64,000 bases of DNA from UBA5499 sp002426275 (GTDB lineage: Bacteria; Bacillota; DTU084), in contig CALASN010000164.1 in the NCBI GenBank assembly GCA_937888735.1, positions 28,336 to 92,335 of the forward strand. The letters run 5' to 3'. The position numbers were made by a program, and so were the translations under genes. This document shows, piece by piece, positions 20,149-29,839 of this stretch (positions are counted from its first letter, which is position 1; each line of letters starts with the position of its first letter). The notes beneath the pieces were generated by a model. That model had not been told where the DNA came from and made no database searches. It saw nothing but the letters and a program-made list of their open reading frames with translations.

Positions 20149-22209
20149 ATGAAAAGATATCCGCCAATCAATCCGAAATTCGGACATCTGATTCACGGCG
20201 CGGATTACAACCCGGATCAGTGGCTTGCTTTCCCTGAGATTTTGCAGCAGGATTTGCGGCTGATGAAGCTGGCCCATATGAACAGCATGTCCGTGGGGAT
20301 CTTCGCTTGGGCGGCGCTGGAGCCCGAGGAGGGGCGCTTTGAGTTTGGTTGGTTAGACAAGATTATGGACGACCTGGCGGATAACGGCGTCAGCGTTGTC
20401 CTGGCCACCCCCTCCGGTGCGCGGCCCGCCTGGCTGTCCGCCAAATACCCCGAGGTGCTGCGGGTACAGCCCAACGGGCAGCGCAATCTGCACGGCGGCA
20501 GGCACAATCACTGCTATACATCCCCCGTTTACAGGGAAAAAGTTAGGCTGATCAATACCAAACTGGCAGAGCGCTATGGGGAGCATCCGGCTTTGCTTAT
20601 TTGGCACGTTTCCAATGAATACAGCGGCGAATGCCACTGCGAGCTTTGTCAGGCGGCATTCAGGGAGTGGCTCAAGGCCAAATATCAAGGCTCTTTGGAC
20701 AAACTAAACCGCGCGTGGTGGACGGCGTTTTGGAGCCATACATATACTGATTGGTCCCAGATCCATTCTCCGGTTCCCAACGGTGAGTTTCTGGTCCATG
20801 GGCAGAATTTGGATTGGAAGAGGTTTGTCACCTCTCAGACCGTGGATTTCTTCAAGAGCGAGATCGCTCCCTTGAAAGAGCTCGCGCCCGAGATTCCGGT
20901 CACCACTAACTTGATGGGAACCTATCCGGGACTGGATTATTGGCAGCTGGCCCGGGAAATGGATGTGGCCTCTTGGGATAGTTATCCGTCCTGGCATGGC
21001 GAAGAGGAGGATTGGCGCGTTGGCTGCCGTACGGCTTTTCTGCACGATCTCAACCGCTCTCTGAAAGGCGGCAAGCCTTTCCTTTTGATGGAAAGCACCC
21101 CCAGCGTGACCAACGGGCAGGCGGTGGCTAAGCTGAAAAGGCCCGGGATGCACGTTTTAGCTTCCCTCCAGGCCGTGGCTCACGGCGCGGACTCGGTACA
21201 GTATTTTCAGTGGCGCAAGAGCAGGGGCTCATGCGAAAAATTCCACGGCGCGGTTGTGGATCACTGCGGCCATGAAAACACTAGGGTATTTCGTGATGTG
21301 ACGGCCGTAGGCCGGACGCTGGAGAAATTGGATGATGTTGTGGGCGCCTCCGTGTCAAGCCAGGTGGCGATCATCTACGACTGGGAGAATCGTTGGGCCA
21401 TAGAAGACGCCAAGGGCCCCCGCGTGGAGAAAAAAGCTTATCAGCCCACTTGCGAAACGCATTATCAGGCTCTTTGGCGCCGGGGCGTATCTGTGGATGT
21501 CATCAATATGGACGCGGATTTTTCCGGCTACAAATTGTTAATCGCGCCTATGCTTTACATGGTGCGGCCCGGAGTGGCCCGGCGTCTGGAGGAATTTGTC
21601 TCCTCCGGCGGCACGCTGGTTGCCACGTACTGGAGCGGGATCGTGGATGAGAACGACCTCTGTTTTCTGGGAGGCTTTCCCGGTCCCCTGCGTAAGGTCT
21701 TGGGCGTCTGGAGCGAGGAGATCGACGCTCTCTACGACGAAGACGTCAATCATGTGGTGATGAAGCAATCCGGGAAAGAATATGCTGCTGTGGAGCTGTG
21801 CGATCTCATTGCCGCGGAGACGGCCGAAGTTTTGGCAGTCTACAAAGAAGATTTCTATGCGGGGCGGCCTGCTCTGACCCGCAATAAATTTGGCGCGGGC
21901 CGGGCTTATTATCTCGCCTTTCGCAGCCGGGAAGACTTCCTCCTGGATTTTTACGGCCGGCTGATTTCGGATCTGAACATAGAGCAGCCTTTGCCGGGAG
22001 AGCTTCCCCAAGGGATCTCTGTCCACAAGCGCACGGACGGAGAGCACGATTTCATCTTTATTATGAATTTTAACCCTTCCCAACAGACAGTTGCGCTGGG
22101 GGACGCTGATTTTGAAGAGCTGATTTCCGGCGGCAAAGAGCAAGGGACAGTCCGGCTGCCGGGATATGGCGCGAAAATCCTGAAACGCAGGATAAAGCCC
22201 GGGCTTTAG
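20149..22209 (+). CDS. GH42 beta-galactosidase
   Basis: ATG at 20149 follows AAAGGAGC at a normal distance; 686 residues, the usual size. Domain A TIM barrel: GADYNPDQW start, GARPAWLS, HVSNEYSGECHCELC with acid/base E157 and the CxC zinc-type cysteines, LLMESTPS with nucleophile E315, and SVQYFQWRKSRG. The trimerisation-like domain follows (YKLLIAPMLYMV, GGTLVATYWSGIVDENDLCF) and a small C-terminal beta domain ending RLPGYGAKILKR. It hydrolyses beta-galactosides, in the cytoplasm since no signal peptide is visible. Family members often act on plant or milk oligosaccharides. Confidence 0.95.
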   Translation: MKRYPPINPKFGHLIHGADYNPDQWLAFPEILQQDLRLMKLAHMNSMSVGIFAWAALEPEEGRFEFGWLDKIMDDLADNGVSVVLATPSGARPAWLSAKYPEVLRVQPNGQRNLHGGRHNHCYTSPVYREKVRLINTKLAERYGEHPALLIWHVSNEYSGECHCELCQAAFREWLKAKYQGSLDKLNRAWWTAFWSHTYTDWSQIHSPVPNGEFLVHGQNLDWKRFVTSQTVDFFKSEIAPLKELAPEIPVTTNLMGTYPGLDYWQLAREMDVASWDSYPSWHGEEEDWRVGCRTAFLHDLNRSLKGGKPFLLMESTPSVTNGQAVAKLKRPGMHVLASLQAVAHGADSVQYFQWRKSRGSCEKFHGAVVDHCGHENTRVFRDVTAVGRTLEKLDDVVGASVSSQVAIIYDWENRWAIEDAKGPRVEKKAYQPTCETHYQALWRRGVSVDVINMDADFSGYKLLIAPMLYMVRPGVARRLEEFVSSGGTLVATYWSGIVDENDLCFLGGFPGPLRKVLGVWSEEIDALYDEDVNHVVMKQSGKEYAAVELCDLIAAETAEVLAVYKEDFYAGRPALTRNKFGAGRAYYLAFRSREDFLLDFYGRLISDLNIEQPLPGELPQGISVHKRTDGEHDFIFIMNFNPSQQTVALGDADFEELISGGKEQGTVRLPGYGAKILKRRIKPGL

Positions 22210-22217
22210 GCCCGGGC
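22197..22217 (+). other. GC-rich palindrome holding the GH42 stop codon in its loop
   Basis: GCCCGGGC (22197-22204) is repeated as GCCCGGGC (22210-22217) with loop TTTAG; the TAG stop of the galactosidase is the loop. No T-run follows, so it does not look like a simple terminator. It lies 9 nt from the 3' end of a converging small gene. Confidence 0.5.
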
Positions 22218-22225
22218 CAGGAGGC

Positions 22226-22393
22226 TTATTGTCTCACTTGAGGCCGCAGACGGTCTGCCAGTCCCAATGCCACTTGGGCCAAGCCAAACCCTAGGATCCC
22301 GGCGCCTGTTTTCTTTGGAAGCATGCGCCAGCCAAGAGCGGATACCAACGCTCCGGTGCCAGCCACTAACCAGCTAGTACTAGTTGATTTCAT
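22226..22393 (-). CDS. Small 55-residue glycine/alanine-rich hydrophobic protein
   Basis: On the minus strand ATG (22391-22393) lies 8 nt after GGAGG and runs 55 codons to TAA (22226-22228). The protein starts MKSTSTSWLVAGTG, has two hydrophobic segments (residues 8-21 and 30-45), a KK in the turn, and a GAGILGFGLAQVALGLAD motif near the C-terminus. It resembles small conserved clostridial membrane proteins that databases often mislabel; this recollection needs a search. Composition and the strong SD speak for a real gene. It opposes the GH42 gene. Confidence 0.7.
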   Translation of the reverse strand: MKSTSTSWLVAGTGALVSALGWRMLPKKTGAGILGFGLAQVALGLADRLRPQVRQ

Positions 22394-22502
22394 TGACAAC
22401 ACCTCCCGCAGCTAGTGTGTCCGAGAGGTAATGATTTTATTGCTGCAGGCTTTGTTTTTGTTGCTGGCGAAGTGATAAGAATGTTTAAAAGAGGCGGAGG
22501 CA

Positions 22503-23441
22503 ATGAAAGCTAAACTCGCTTTGGTTATCTTATTGCTGGCGGCAGCGGCCTGCGCCCAGAACAGATGGCTTGCGATCGACTCGTCCCTCACCGGCGAGAA
22601 GCTTGAGGCTTTGGTTGTGCTGCCGCCCGGTTATGAGGAAGACGGACGGCGCTATCCGGTGCTGTATTTTCTCCACGGCTGGCAATCGAGTCCCTTGAAT
22701 TTAAGCCTGCTGTTGGATTGGGATCAGCTGCTGGCCGGATTATGCCATGAAGGAACGATGAGGCCGTTCATTCTGGTGCTCCCCAGTTCCGGAGATGGTG
22801 GAGAAAGTTGGTATTCAGACTATCAGGATGGGAGAGCGTATGAGAGGTATTTTCTGGAAGAGCTCATTCCGGCTGTAGATCGCAGCTTTCGCACCATCGC
22901 TTCCTGCCAGGGCAGGGGGATCGGCGGCTTTTCCATGGGCGGTTTCGGCGCCTTTAAATTGCTGGCCAAGCATCCGTACGCCTTTGGTTCCGCCAGTTCC
23001 GTCTCCGGGATGCTGAGCCTGGAAACTTTCACTTTGGGCTGGAGTTTGCTTCCCCTGCGCGTTTTCAGCTATACTTTCCGGCATCTATATGAGGATGTGT
23101 TCGGACCCAGCGTCGCCGATTGGCGGCGCCATGATCCGAAAACTCTTTTGGCGGGTTTAGAGAGAACATTGCCTGAAGTGTTCGCCCAGCGCTCTTTTTT
23201 CATGGCCGTAGGCAGCAAAGACGAGTTTTTAGCCGCTGACCAGGCTGACGAGGTGGCGGAATTTTTCAGCGCTGTGGGCGCGGATTATACGTATCAAAAG
23301 GTGCCTGGAGGCAGGCACAATTTCTTCTTTTTAAGCTCTCGCCTGGAAGCTGTTTTTCGTTTCCACAGCGAAATTTTCGCAAGGTCTTCCCGGCATTTAC
23401 TAAGTTATAACGCTAACGGGAAAAGCCGCATCGCGCGATAA
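22503..23441 (+). CDS. Lipoprotein esterase of the esterase D/feruloyl esterase type
   Basis: 312 residues; GGAGG SD about 7 nt upstream of ATG. The N-terminus MKAKLALVILLLAAAAC is a lipoprotein signal with a lipobox cysteine at 17-18, so the enzyme is probably tethered outside the membrane. The alpha/beta-hydrolase core shows YPVLYFLHGW, LPSSGDGGESWYSDY (oxyanion region), GGFSMGGFGAF with nucleophile S144, GSKDEFL with the acid, and PGGRHNFFF with the histidine. Such enzymes remove acyl or feruloyl esters from polysaccharides, which suits the surrounding glycosidases. Confidence 0.88.
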   Translation: MKAKLALVILLLAAAACAQNRWLAIDSSLTGEKLEALVVLPPGYEEDGRRYPVLYFLHGWQSSPLNLSLLLDWDQLLAGLCHEGTMRPFILVLPSSGDGGESWYSDYQDGRAYERYFLEELIPAVDRSFRTIASCQGRGIGGFSMGGFGAFKLLAKHPYAFGSASSVSGMLSLETFTLGWSLLPLRVFSYTFRHLYEDVFGPSVADWRRHDPKTLLAGLERTLPEVFAQRSFFMAVGSKDEFLAADQADEVAEFFSAVGADYTYQKVPGGRHNFFFLSSRLEAVFRFHSEIFARSSRHLLSYNANGKSRIAR

Positions 23442-24403
23442 TAGCTTGCTGTTTTTTTGAGCTTTAATATTGGTGTGGCTCTATTTTGGTTTGGAGGAGT
23501 TAACCGAGCGGGGAAGGAGTATTTTGCTCAACTCGCAGCTGAAAAGGGTTAGGTTTTAAAGTTGAAGCTCATTTGCAGGTTAGGCCCACAAGATGGAGCT
23601 TTGTAGTAGTGCCAAGGAAAAAATAGAGGTTTCTTTCCAGAAACGCGGCAAAAAATTTTCCCGATCTTGGCGAGTGCCTCGTGTTCGTCGCCGTCTGCTT
23701 TGAAATTAAGCATCCCGATTTCCCAATCTTCAATCATCATTTTGGATCGCTGCCGGCGTCCTCAAACCTATAGGAAAAAGATGACACTTGTTGTAAGAGC
23801 TTAAACTCTGATTCAAGCTCAGGATTGGGCTGAAACAGATTCAGCTGTTGCGGCTGGGCCTGTATGCCTGCGAGGTTCTTGGAGTTCCCGCCGCTGTCAT
23901 CAGGTTCAACAATAAAATTAAGGATCTTTGTGGTTTGAACACGGCAAGCAATGTAAAGTCAGCTTTTGCTTTATTAGTCAGTTCCTTTGGGTCCGCGGAT
24001 ATTTGTTGCTTTTGAAGATATCCTGCGCCGTTCATCCAGCCCGGTCTGCCAGATTTGGCTTTAACTTTCAATGTGTCTCGACGATAGGATTCTGGGCGCA
24101 AGTCTGACTTGTTGCGCTCCGCCTCACCTTTCACTCGGATATTTCAGGTCTTTCGGCGACCTAAATGGCATCGGACAGATGCGAAGCCAAGAGCCTTCGC
24201 AAGCACTTCCGCCGAACGAGCAAGCTTCGCAGATTTCTCGGAGATTGGCTGGTAAGTTTCGCCAAGATGTAGTCAGTGTAAAATTTCCGTTGTTGTTACA
24301 CAATTAGCAAGAGGAACCATAAGCGGTAGAGAGCGTTCCTGGAGTGAGGTTTGGTGCAAAAGAGCGGCTTGCTTGCGTTACGCTTAGGCCTGGGCTTCAG
24401 GCT
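23442..24403 (+). other. 962-nt stretch with no supported gene
   Basis: No frame here combines a plausible start, SD and protein-like composition. A 63-codon minus-strand frame (23549-23740) with the words EDWEIGM and ADGDEHEALAKIGK has protein-like character and may be a remnant of a longer gene. A plus-strand stretch at about 23822-24019 reads LLRLGLYACEVLGVPAAVIRFNN and also looks like a decayed fragment. Neither is named. No repeat or RNA gene was seen. Confidence 0.5.
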
Positions 24404-25183
24404 CTAATTGTTGGCAGTCTTGTAGCGGGAAGGGCTTTTCCCCATGATCTTTTTGAAGGCGCGGCTGAAATAAGCCGGGTCTTCATAGCCGCAGACTTCG
24501 GCAACCTCTGTGACAGTATACATGCCGCTGAGCAACATGTCGCAGGCCTTGCCGATCCGAAGCCGCGAGCGGTACGACGAGGCCGATTCTTTATACACCC
24601 TTTTGAATAAGCGGCGAAAATATGTTTCGGACATACCGCACAGCTGCGGCAGCGCGGATTCGGGAAACGGTTCGCAGCAATGGGCCTCAAGATACTCCAC
24701 AGCCGGGTTCAGTTTTTTTCGGTAGCTGTCATGCTCGCAGTCCGTCTCCCGCAGCAGCGCGCCGATCAGCTCGTACAACAAACTCATGCTCAGCACCCGA
24801 TAATGCGCCGAGCGTTTTCCCCAGACGTTGACCAATCTCATAAAAATCTGACAAATTTTCTGCCCATTGACTGGCGTCAGACAAAGGGGGAGCGCGGAAA
24901 GAGCGGCCGGGAATGTCAGCTGAAAATTCACCGTCATGTGGACGAAAGGGGAGTCGTCGTAGCAGCTGGTCACATAAGAAGTATCGGGCGAGAGATACAG
25001 GACCTCGCCGGCTTTAGTGGTAAAAGAATGTGTGCCGTTCATCTGATAATGTGCGCGTCCCTCAAGCACATATACGATCCCGTGCCTCTGACGGGAATTT
25101 TTATATTCTTCGCTGATCCAGCCCGGCGGAGAAACAAACTTGTGGCACAAGATGATTTCGCTCACGACGATTTCCTTCACCAC
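24404..25183 (-). CDS. AraC-family regulator with cupin sensor domain
   Basis: 259 residues, GTG start behind AAAGGAGG. Residues 1-110 form an AraC-type cupin sensor (GIVYVLEGRAHYQMNG, GEVLYLSPDTSY). Residues 165-259 carry two helix-turn-helices: PESALPQLCGMSETYFRRLFKR and YTVTEVAEVCGYEDPAYFSRAFKK, then GKSPSRYK. It is divergent from the DUF5107-TPR gene and probably controls that gene and the glycosidase and oxidoreductase behind it in response to a sugar. Confidence 0.92.
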   Translation of the reverse strand: MVKEIVVSEIILCHKFVSPPGWISEEYKNSRQRHGIVYVLEGRAHYQMNGTHSFTTKAGEVLYLSPDTSYVTSCYDDSPFVHMTVNFQLTFPAALSALPLCLTPVNGQKICQIFMRLVNVWGKRSAHYRVLSMSLLYELIGALLRETDCEHDSYRKKLNPAVEYLEAHCCEPFPESALPQLCGMSETYFRRLFKRVYKESASSYRSRLRIGKACDMLLSGMYTVTEVAEVCGYEDPAYFSRAFKKIMGKSPSRYKTANN

Positions 25184-25276
25184 GGCTAGAGCCTCCTTTG
25201 CGGCAATAAAGATGTGTGCCGTTTAATCCAAGTGTACTGCTTGTTATATGGAAAAGCAAGTGCCGATTTGTGATAA

Positions 25277-25320
25277 TAGATTCACAGTCTAGGCGATCTG
25301 TCGCCGGGCCTGTGAATCTA
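25277..25320 (+). promoter_or_regulatory. Two-tier perfect inverted repeat in the leader of the DUF5107-TPR gene
   Basis: Outer arms TAGATTCACAG (25277-25287) and CTGTGAATCTA (25310-25320) match perfectly, as do inner arms GGCGA (25292-25296) and TCGCC (25301-25305) around TCTG. It lies 27 nt before the start codon and just before the SD (AAGGAGG). With no T-run it is not a terminator. It may be an operator dyad for the divergent AraC protein or a leader RNA hairpin. Confidence 0.65.
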
Positions 25321-25347
25321 GCCAGCGGCTATGCGAAGGAGGAAATT

Positions 25348-28300
25348 ATGAGCGTTTCCTGTAAAAAAGAGAGAAGGCCCATCCTTACCTATGTGCCGGG
25401 CCAGCCCAATAAAATGCCGTATTTTATCGAGGGAAAGGCCTATCAGGGAGCATGCGGCCGGGTATATCCCATCCCGGTCCGCGATCAGCTGAGCGATGCG
25501 CCTGTGGAAGTGGAGTATGACGTGATCACGCTTGCCAACGAGCACATCGAGGTGAATTTGCTGCCGGAGCTTGGCGGGAAAGTGTATGGCGCCAAGAGCA
25601 AACACAACGGCTATGAGTTCGTCTACCAAAACCCGGTGGTTAAGCCAGCGCTGGTGGGACTGGCCGGACCTTGGGTTTCCGGCGGCATTGAATTCAACTG
25701 GGCGCAGCATCACAGGCCCACCACCTTTGCTCCCGTGGAAGCCACGGTTCAAAACAATCCTGATGGTTCCGTAACTTGTTGGCTGGGAGAGGCGGAACCG
25801 TTCCATCGGCTGCGGGGCGCGGTGGGGATTACCCTTTACCCGGGGAAATCCTATCTGGAAGCGAAGGCGCTCCTTTATAACAGAACAGACCTGCCGCTGC
25901 CGTTTATGTGGTGGAACAATCTGGCCGTGCGGGTCAATCCCCAATATAAAGCCGTCTTTCCGCCGGACGTGGAATATGTCAGCGACCATGACCGGAGGGC
26001 GGTTATTTCTTTTCCCGTCATGCGAGGGATCTTCGAGACGGCGCGGCCTTACGACTATGGCGACGGTGTGGACGGCACGTGGTATCCCAACATCAAAATT
26101 CCCACTTCGGTGATGGTCATGCGCGGACAATCAGAGATGAATTTTCTGGGCGGTTATGATTTTGCAAAAAACGCCGGCACTGTCACCGTGGCCGACCATT
26201 ACGTGTCTGTGGGGAAAAAAATGTGGACCTGGGGCGACTGTGAATTTGGGAGGGCCTGGTGCAAAAACCTGACTGATAACGACGACCGTTATATCGAGCT
26301 GATGACGGGAGTCTATACCGATAATCAGCCGGATTTCACCTATCTGATGCCGGGAGAAACCAAGGAGTTTACGCAGGTTTGGTATCCGATCCAGGAGATC
26401 GGGGAAGTGGCAAACGCCACAATCGACGGGGCGCTTTCCTGCAGACAGGAGGGCAGGAAGCTGTTCCTTGGCGCCATTGCCACAGCGCTTTTCCCCAACG
26501 CCCGCTTGTCGGTCGCCCTTGACGGCAAGACCATTTTCGAAAAAACAGCGTCTGTGGCGCCGGACCGGAGTTGCCTTGCCGAGACAGTGCTGCCTGACGG
26601 AGCGGAGATCAACAGCGTGCGCGTGGCTCTGGAGAGCGCGGAGGGAAAAGAATTGGTCTCCTATGTCCCCGTGCGGCGCGGAGTCAAGAAAAAGCCCCAA
26701 GCGCGCAGCATTCCGCCCAGGCCGGAGGAAGTTAAGAGCGTAGAAGAGCTTTACCTGCACGGCGCGCATCTGGAGCAATACAAACATCACACTTACAAAC
26801 CTGAGGCTTATTATCTGGAAGCTTTGCGCCGCGACCCTTCAGATTACCGCTCAAACTTGGCTTTGGGCCGGCTCTGCACCGAAAAGGCGCAATTCGAAAC
26901 AGCCCGTGTCTATTTGAACAGGGCCGTTGCCAAGCTCACCTGCCGCAACGATAACCCCGCGGATACGGAAGCCGTTTATCTGCTGGGACGTCTGGAAAAG
27001 CTCTGCGGAAACCCTGACGCTGCGTACGAACTCTTTCAGCGGGCTGCCTGGCAATATCCCTGGCGCAGCCAGGCGTATCTTGAAATTGCCAGGATCGACT
27101 GCGCCCGGGGAGAAAAGCAGCGGGCAATTCATTATCTGCGGCTTTCCCTGGAAACCAACGCCAAGCTCTTTGCTGCCCGCACCCTGCTGGGCTATTTGCT
27201 GCAGGATAAAAAGCTGCTGGGGCGCGTCCTTACAGACGCGCCCCAGGATACGTTTGCGCGGTTTGCCCTCTATCTGTTGGGCGGGGAAGAGGTTGCCGCT
27301 TTCATTTTGCACCGTCCGGAAGACGTTCTGGATGTGGCATTGGAGTTTAAGCAGGCGGGCCTGTATCAGGAGGCGGTCCGCGTCTTGGATCTGTGCCAAA
27401 GGCCAAATCTGCTGCTGAAATTTCATAAGGCCGCCCTCTTGGGGCAGCCGCCGGAAGACGCCACGCTGGATTACTGCTTTCCCAACCGTCTGGAAGATCT
27501 TGCGGTTTTAGCCGGACGTAACGACTGGCGAGCGGCATATCTGCTGGGCTGCCTATATTACGACAGGCTGAATTATGCCTCGGCAGCCGACGCCTGGGAG
27601 ACGTCCGTGCGTCTGCACGAAAACAATCCGTATGCGCTGCGTAATCTTGCCTTTGCCTATTACGACCACCTGGGCCGCAAGCAAGAAGCATTGGGGTTGT
27701 TGCAGGAAGCCCTGGCGCGGGATCCCCAAAACGCCCGCCTGCTGTACGAACTGCTGCAGTTGAAGAAAAACCTGGGATCCACGGCTGAAGAAAGGCTGGC
27801 GCTGCTGGAGTCCCACGCCGCGCTCGTTTGCCAGAGGGATGACTGTTACTTGAGCTGGGCCATGCTCTATACCCAAACCGGACAGTACGAAAAGGCGGAG
27901 CAGCTTTTAAAAACCCGCAGCTTCCATATTTACGAGGGCGGAGAAGGTATGCTGACCCGGCATCATAGTTGGCTCTACACCCTTATGGGAGCCGAAGCCA
28001 TGCGGGAAGGAAACTATGAAAAAGCAGCGAAATGTTTCCCAAATGCGCTCGCCTTTCCGGCTAACTACGGTGAAGGGAAACATTACAGCGCCCAGGAAAG
28101 CAACGTCTGGTATTATGCGGGGCTGCTGAACGAACAGCGGCATCTTCCCCGGCAGGCGAAAGAATGCTATGAGCAAGCGGTGCAACAACCCCCGCGGCTT
28201 ACGGAAATCTCCTATTTTACCGCCCGGGCGGGGGAGAAACTGGGACAGCCGGAGCAGGCAGCGGAGCTGTTTCGTCAAATGTGCGCCCAGGCCGGGGAAC

Positions 28301-28530
28301 GTCTCACAACAGCTGATCTTCCCGGTTACTTCGGCGTGGGCAGCCCGGTGCCGCAGCCTTTTGAGCTGGATCTGGAAAAGGTAAACCGCGTCAACGCTTA
28401 TCTGCTCTTGGCGTTGGGGCAAAAAGGCTTGGGCAATCTTAAAGCAGCGGAAGCCTGCGTTCAGGAATTAGTCCGGTTGGATCCTTATAACGCGACGCTT
28501 GAGATCTATAGGAAGTTGGACGTACTATAA
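25348..28530 (+). CDS. DUF5107-TPR protein
   Basis: ATG at 25348 follows GAAGGAGG at 7 nt; in-frame codons upstream (from 25216) cross the leader dyad and are unlikely to be used. 1060 residues. The N-terminal part (about 20-360) matches DUF5107, a domain with a mutarotase-like supersandwich fold: NLLPELGGKVYGAKSK, GLAGPWVSGGIEFNW, WWNNLAVRV, PGETKEFTQVWYPIQ. From about 490 onward come at least eight TPR-like repeats (ALRRDPSDYRSNLALGRL, AAWQYPWRSQAYLEIA and so on). The protein is cytoplasmic by sequence. DUF5107 proteins occur in sugar-use loci, but the reaction is not established; binding or modification of an oligosaccharide or glycoconjugate is a guess. Confidence 0.85.
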   Translation: MSVSCKKERRPILTYVPGQPNKMPYFIEGKAYQGACGRVYPIPVRDQLSDAPVEVEYDVITLANEHIEVNLLPELGGKVYGAKSKHNGYEFVYQNPVVKPALVGLAGPWVSGGIEFNWAQHHRPTTFAPVEATVQNNPDGSVTCWLGEAEPFHRLRGAVGITLYPGKSYLEAKALLYNRTDLPLPFMWWNNLAVRVNPQYKAVFPPDVEYVSDHDRRAVISFPVMRGIFETARPYDYGDGVDGTWYPNIKIPTSVMVMRGQSEMNFLGGYDFAKNAGTVTVADHYVSVGKKMWTWGDCEFGRAWCKNLTDNDDRYIELMTGVYTDNQPDFTYLMPGETKEFTQVWYPIQEIGEVANATIDGALSCRQEGRKLFLGAIATALFPNARLSVALDGKTIFEKTASVAPDRSCLAETVLPDGAEINSVRVALESAEGKELVSYVPVRRGVKKKPQARSIPPRPEEVKSVEELYLHGAHLEQYKHHTYKPEAYYLEALRRDPSDYRSNLALGRLCTEKAQFETARVYLNRAVAKLTCRNDNPADTEAVYLLGRLEKLCGNPDAAYELFQRAAWQYPWRSQAYLEIARIDCARGEKQRAIHYLRLSLETNAKLFAARTLLGYLLQDKKLLGRVLTDAPQDTFARFALYLLGGEEVAAFILHRPEDVLDVALEFKQAGLYQEAVRVLDLCQRPNLLLKFHKAALLGQPPEDATLDYCFPNRLEDLAVLAGRNDWRAAYLLGCLYYDRLNYASAADAWETSVRLHENNPYALRNLAFAYYDHLGRKQEALGLLQEALARDPQNARLLYELLQLKKNLGSTAEERLALLESHAALVCQRDDCYLSWAMLYTQTGQYEKAEQLLKTRSFHIYEGGEGMLTRHHSWLYTLMGAEAMREGNYEKAAKCFPNALAFPANYGEGKHYSAQESNVWYYAGLLNEQRHLPRQAKECYEQAVQQPPRLTEISYFTARAGEKLGQPEQAAELFRQMCAQAGERLTTADLPGYFGVGSPVPQPFELDLEKVNRVNAYLLLALGQKGLGNLKAAEACVQELVRLDPYNATLEIYRKLDVL

Positions 28531-28640
28531 CAAAGAGAGCCGTCAGCTAAAAGTTGAGCCGCGCCTTTTTCCCGGTCCGGTATTGAGGCTGCCTTTGAAT
28601 GTTCCGCGGTGATTTTGCGCTCAGAAAGGAGTTAGTGAAG

Positions 28641-29756
28641 ATGGGAACGATTTGGACAAAAGAAAGGGCCTGGCAATGGTATGATAGCCGTCCCTGGCTG
28701 CGGGGATGCAATTTTATGGGGAGCGACTGTGCCAACAGGATCGATCAATGGCAGGAGTTGGGTTTTGAGGAACGGCTGAGAACAGCCGATGCCGAGCTGG
28801 CGCTGGCTCAAAAAACGGGCTTCAATTCCATTCGGATTATTTTGGAGTTCGTCGTCTGGCAGCAGCAGCACGACGGTTTTCTGCAACGGCTGGACAGATA
28901 TCTGGAAACCGCGTGGAAACACGGCATCTCCTGTATGGTGGTGTTGGGGAACGACTGTATGCCGCCCAAAGACGAGTTTTACAAGCCCCCTCAGGTGGGA
29001 GTTCAGACATATGATTGGGGCTACCATGGCGGGCGGAAGCATTCCCAGCATGCTCATTTTTCCGGCATGGGCTATCATCTGCTGGACGAGCCGGAACTTG
29101 CGCAGCTCCATTATGAATGGGTGCGGGAAATCATCAGTACCTTTCGGAACGACCGGCGCATCGTCATGTGGGATCTTTATAATGAGGCTGGCAATTCTAA
29201 ACGCGAGGCGGCGACGCTGCCGCATTTGAAGAAATTTTTTGAAATCGCCAGGGAAGTGGATCCCATTCAGCCGCTGACCTGCTGTACGTTTCGTTGCCCC
29301 GGAGATCCCCGGCGAGAGATTCCGGCCCTCGAGCGCTTTGCGCTGGAAAACTCTGATCTCATTTCTTACCACAGCTATGCGGATTATCAGGAAAACGTCC
29401 GCGTTATCAAACGCCTAAAGCGATTCGGCAGACCCATCGTCTGCACCGAGTGGCTGGGACGGTGCATACATAACACTGTGCAGGAGATGTTCCCGCTGTT
29501 TTATTTGGAAAAGATCGGCTGCTATAACTGGGGCTTGGTGGCGGGCAAATACCAGACTTACGAACCCTGGGAAGGTCTCTGGCAGGAGTATGAAAAGCAG
29601 CCGCAGGCGGATGTGGATTTCACCAAGTGGTTTCACGACCTGTACCGGCCGAACCTGCGACCGTACGATCCCCGGGAAATTGAACTGATCAAGCGCTTCT
29701 GCGGATACGCGGATTACGATTTTTCATTGGAAACGGCTGGGAACAGCGACGGCTAA
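28641..29756 (+). CDS. Cytoplasmic clan-A glycoside hydrolase (GH5/GH2 catalytic-domain-like)
   Basis: ATG at 28641 with AAAGGAG 10 nt upstream; 371 residues without signal peptide. TIM-barrel motifs: WLRGCNFMGSDCANR at beta-1, GFNSIRIILEFVVWQ, WDLYNEAGNS with probable acid/base E182, YHSYADY, and CTEWLGR with probable nucleophile E270. The 88-residue gap between the two glutamates is normal for clan GH-A retaining enzymes. The wording of the motifs is closest to uncharacterised cellulase-like glycosidases next to GH2. Third member of the AraC-flanked cluster. Confidence 0.8.
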   Translation: MGTIWTKERAWQWYDSRPWLRGCNFMGSDCANRIDQWQELGFEERLRTADAELALAQKTGFNSIRIILEFVVWQQQHDGFLQRLDRYLETAWKHGISCMVVLGNDCMPPKDEFYKPPQVGVQTYDWGYHGGRKHSQHAHFSGMGYHLLDEPELAQLHYEWVREIISTFRNDRRIVMWDLYNEAGNSKREAATLPHLKKFFEIAREVDPIQPLTCCTFRCPGDPRREIPALERFALENSDLISYHSYADYQENVRVIKRLKRFGRPIVCTEWLGRCIHNTVQEMFPLFYLEKIGCYNWGLVAGKYQTYEPWEGLWQEYEKQPQADVDFTKWFHDLYRPNLRPYDPREIELIKRFCGYADYDFSLETAGNSDG

Positions 29757-29839
29757 CTGTGAGCGTACCGACGCGGAGCTTGGTCATAGACGAGCATACA
29801 GACATCGCCAAAGAAAAAGTGATGGAAGGGGAGATGAAA

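Noticed and set aside
23841..24134. 97-codon minus-strand ORF
   Set aside because: Composition and lack of SD do not support a gene.
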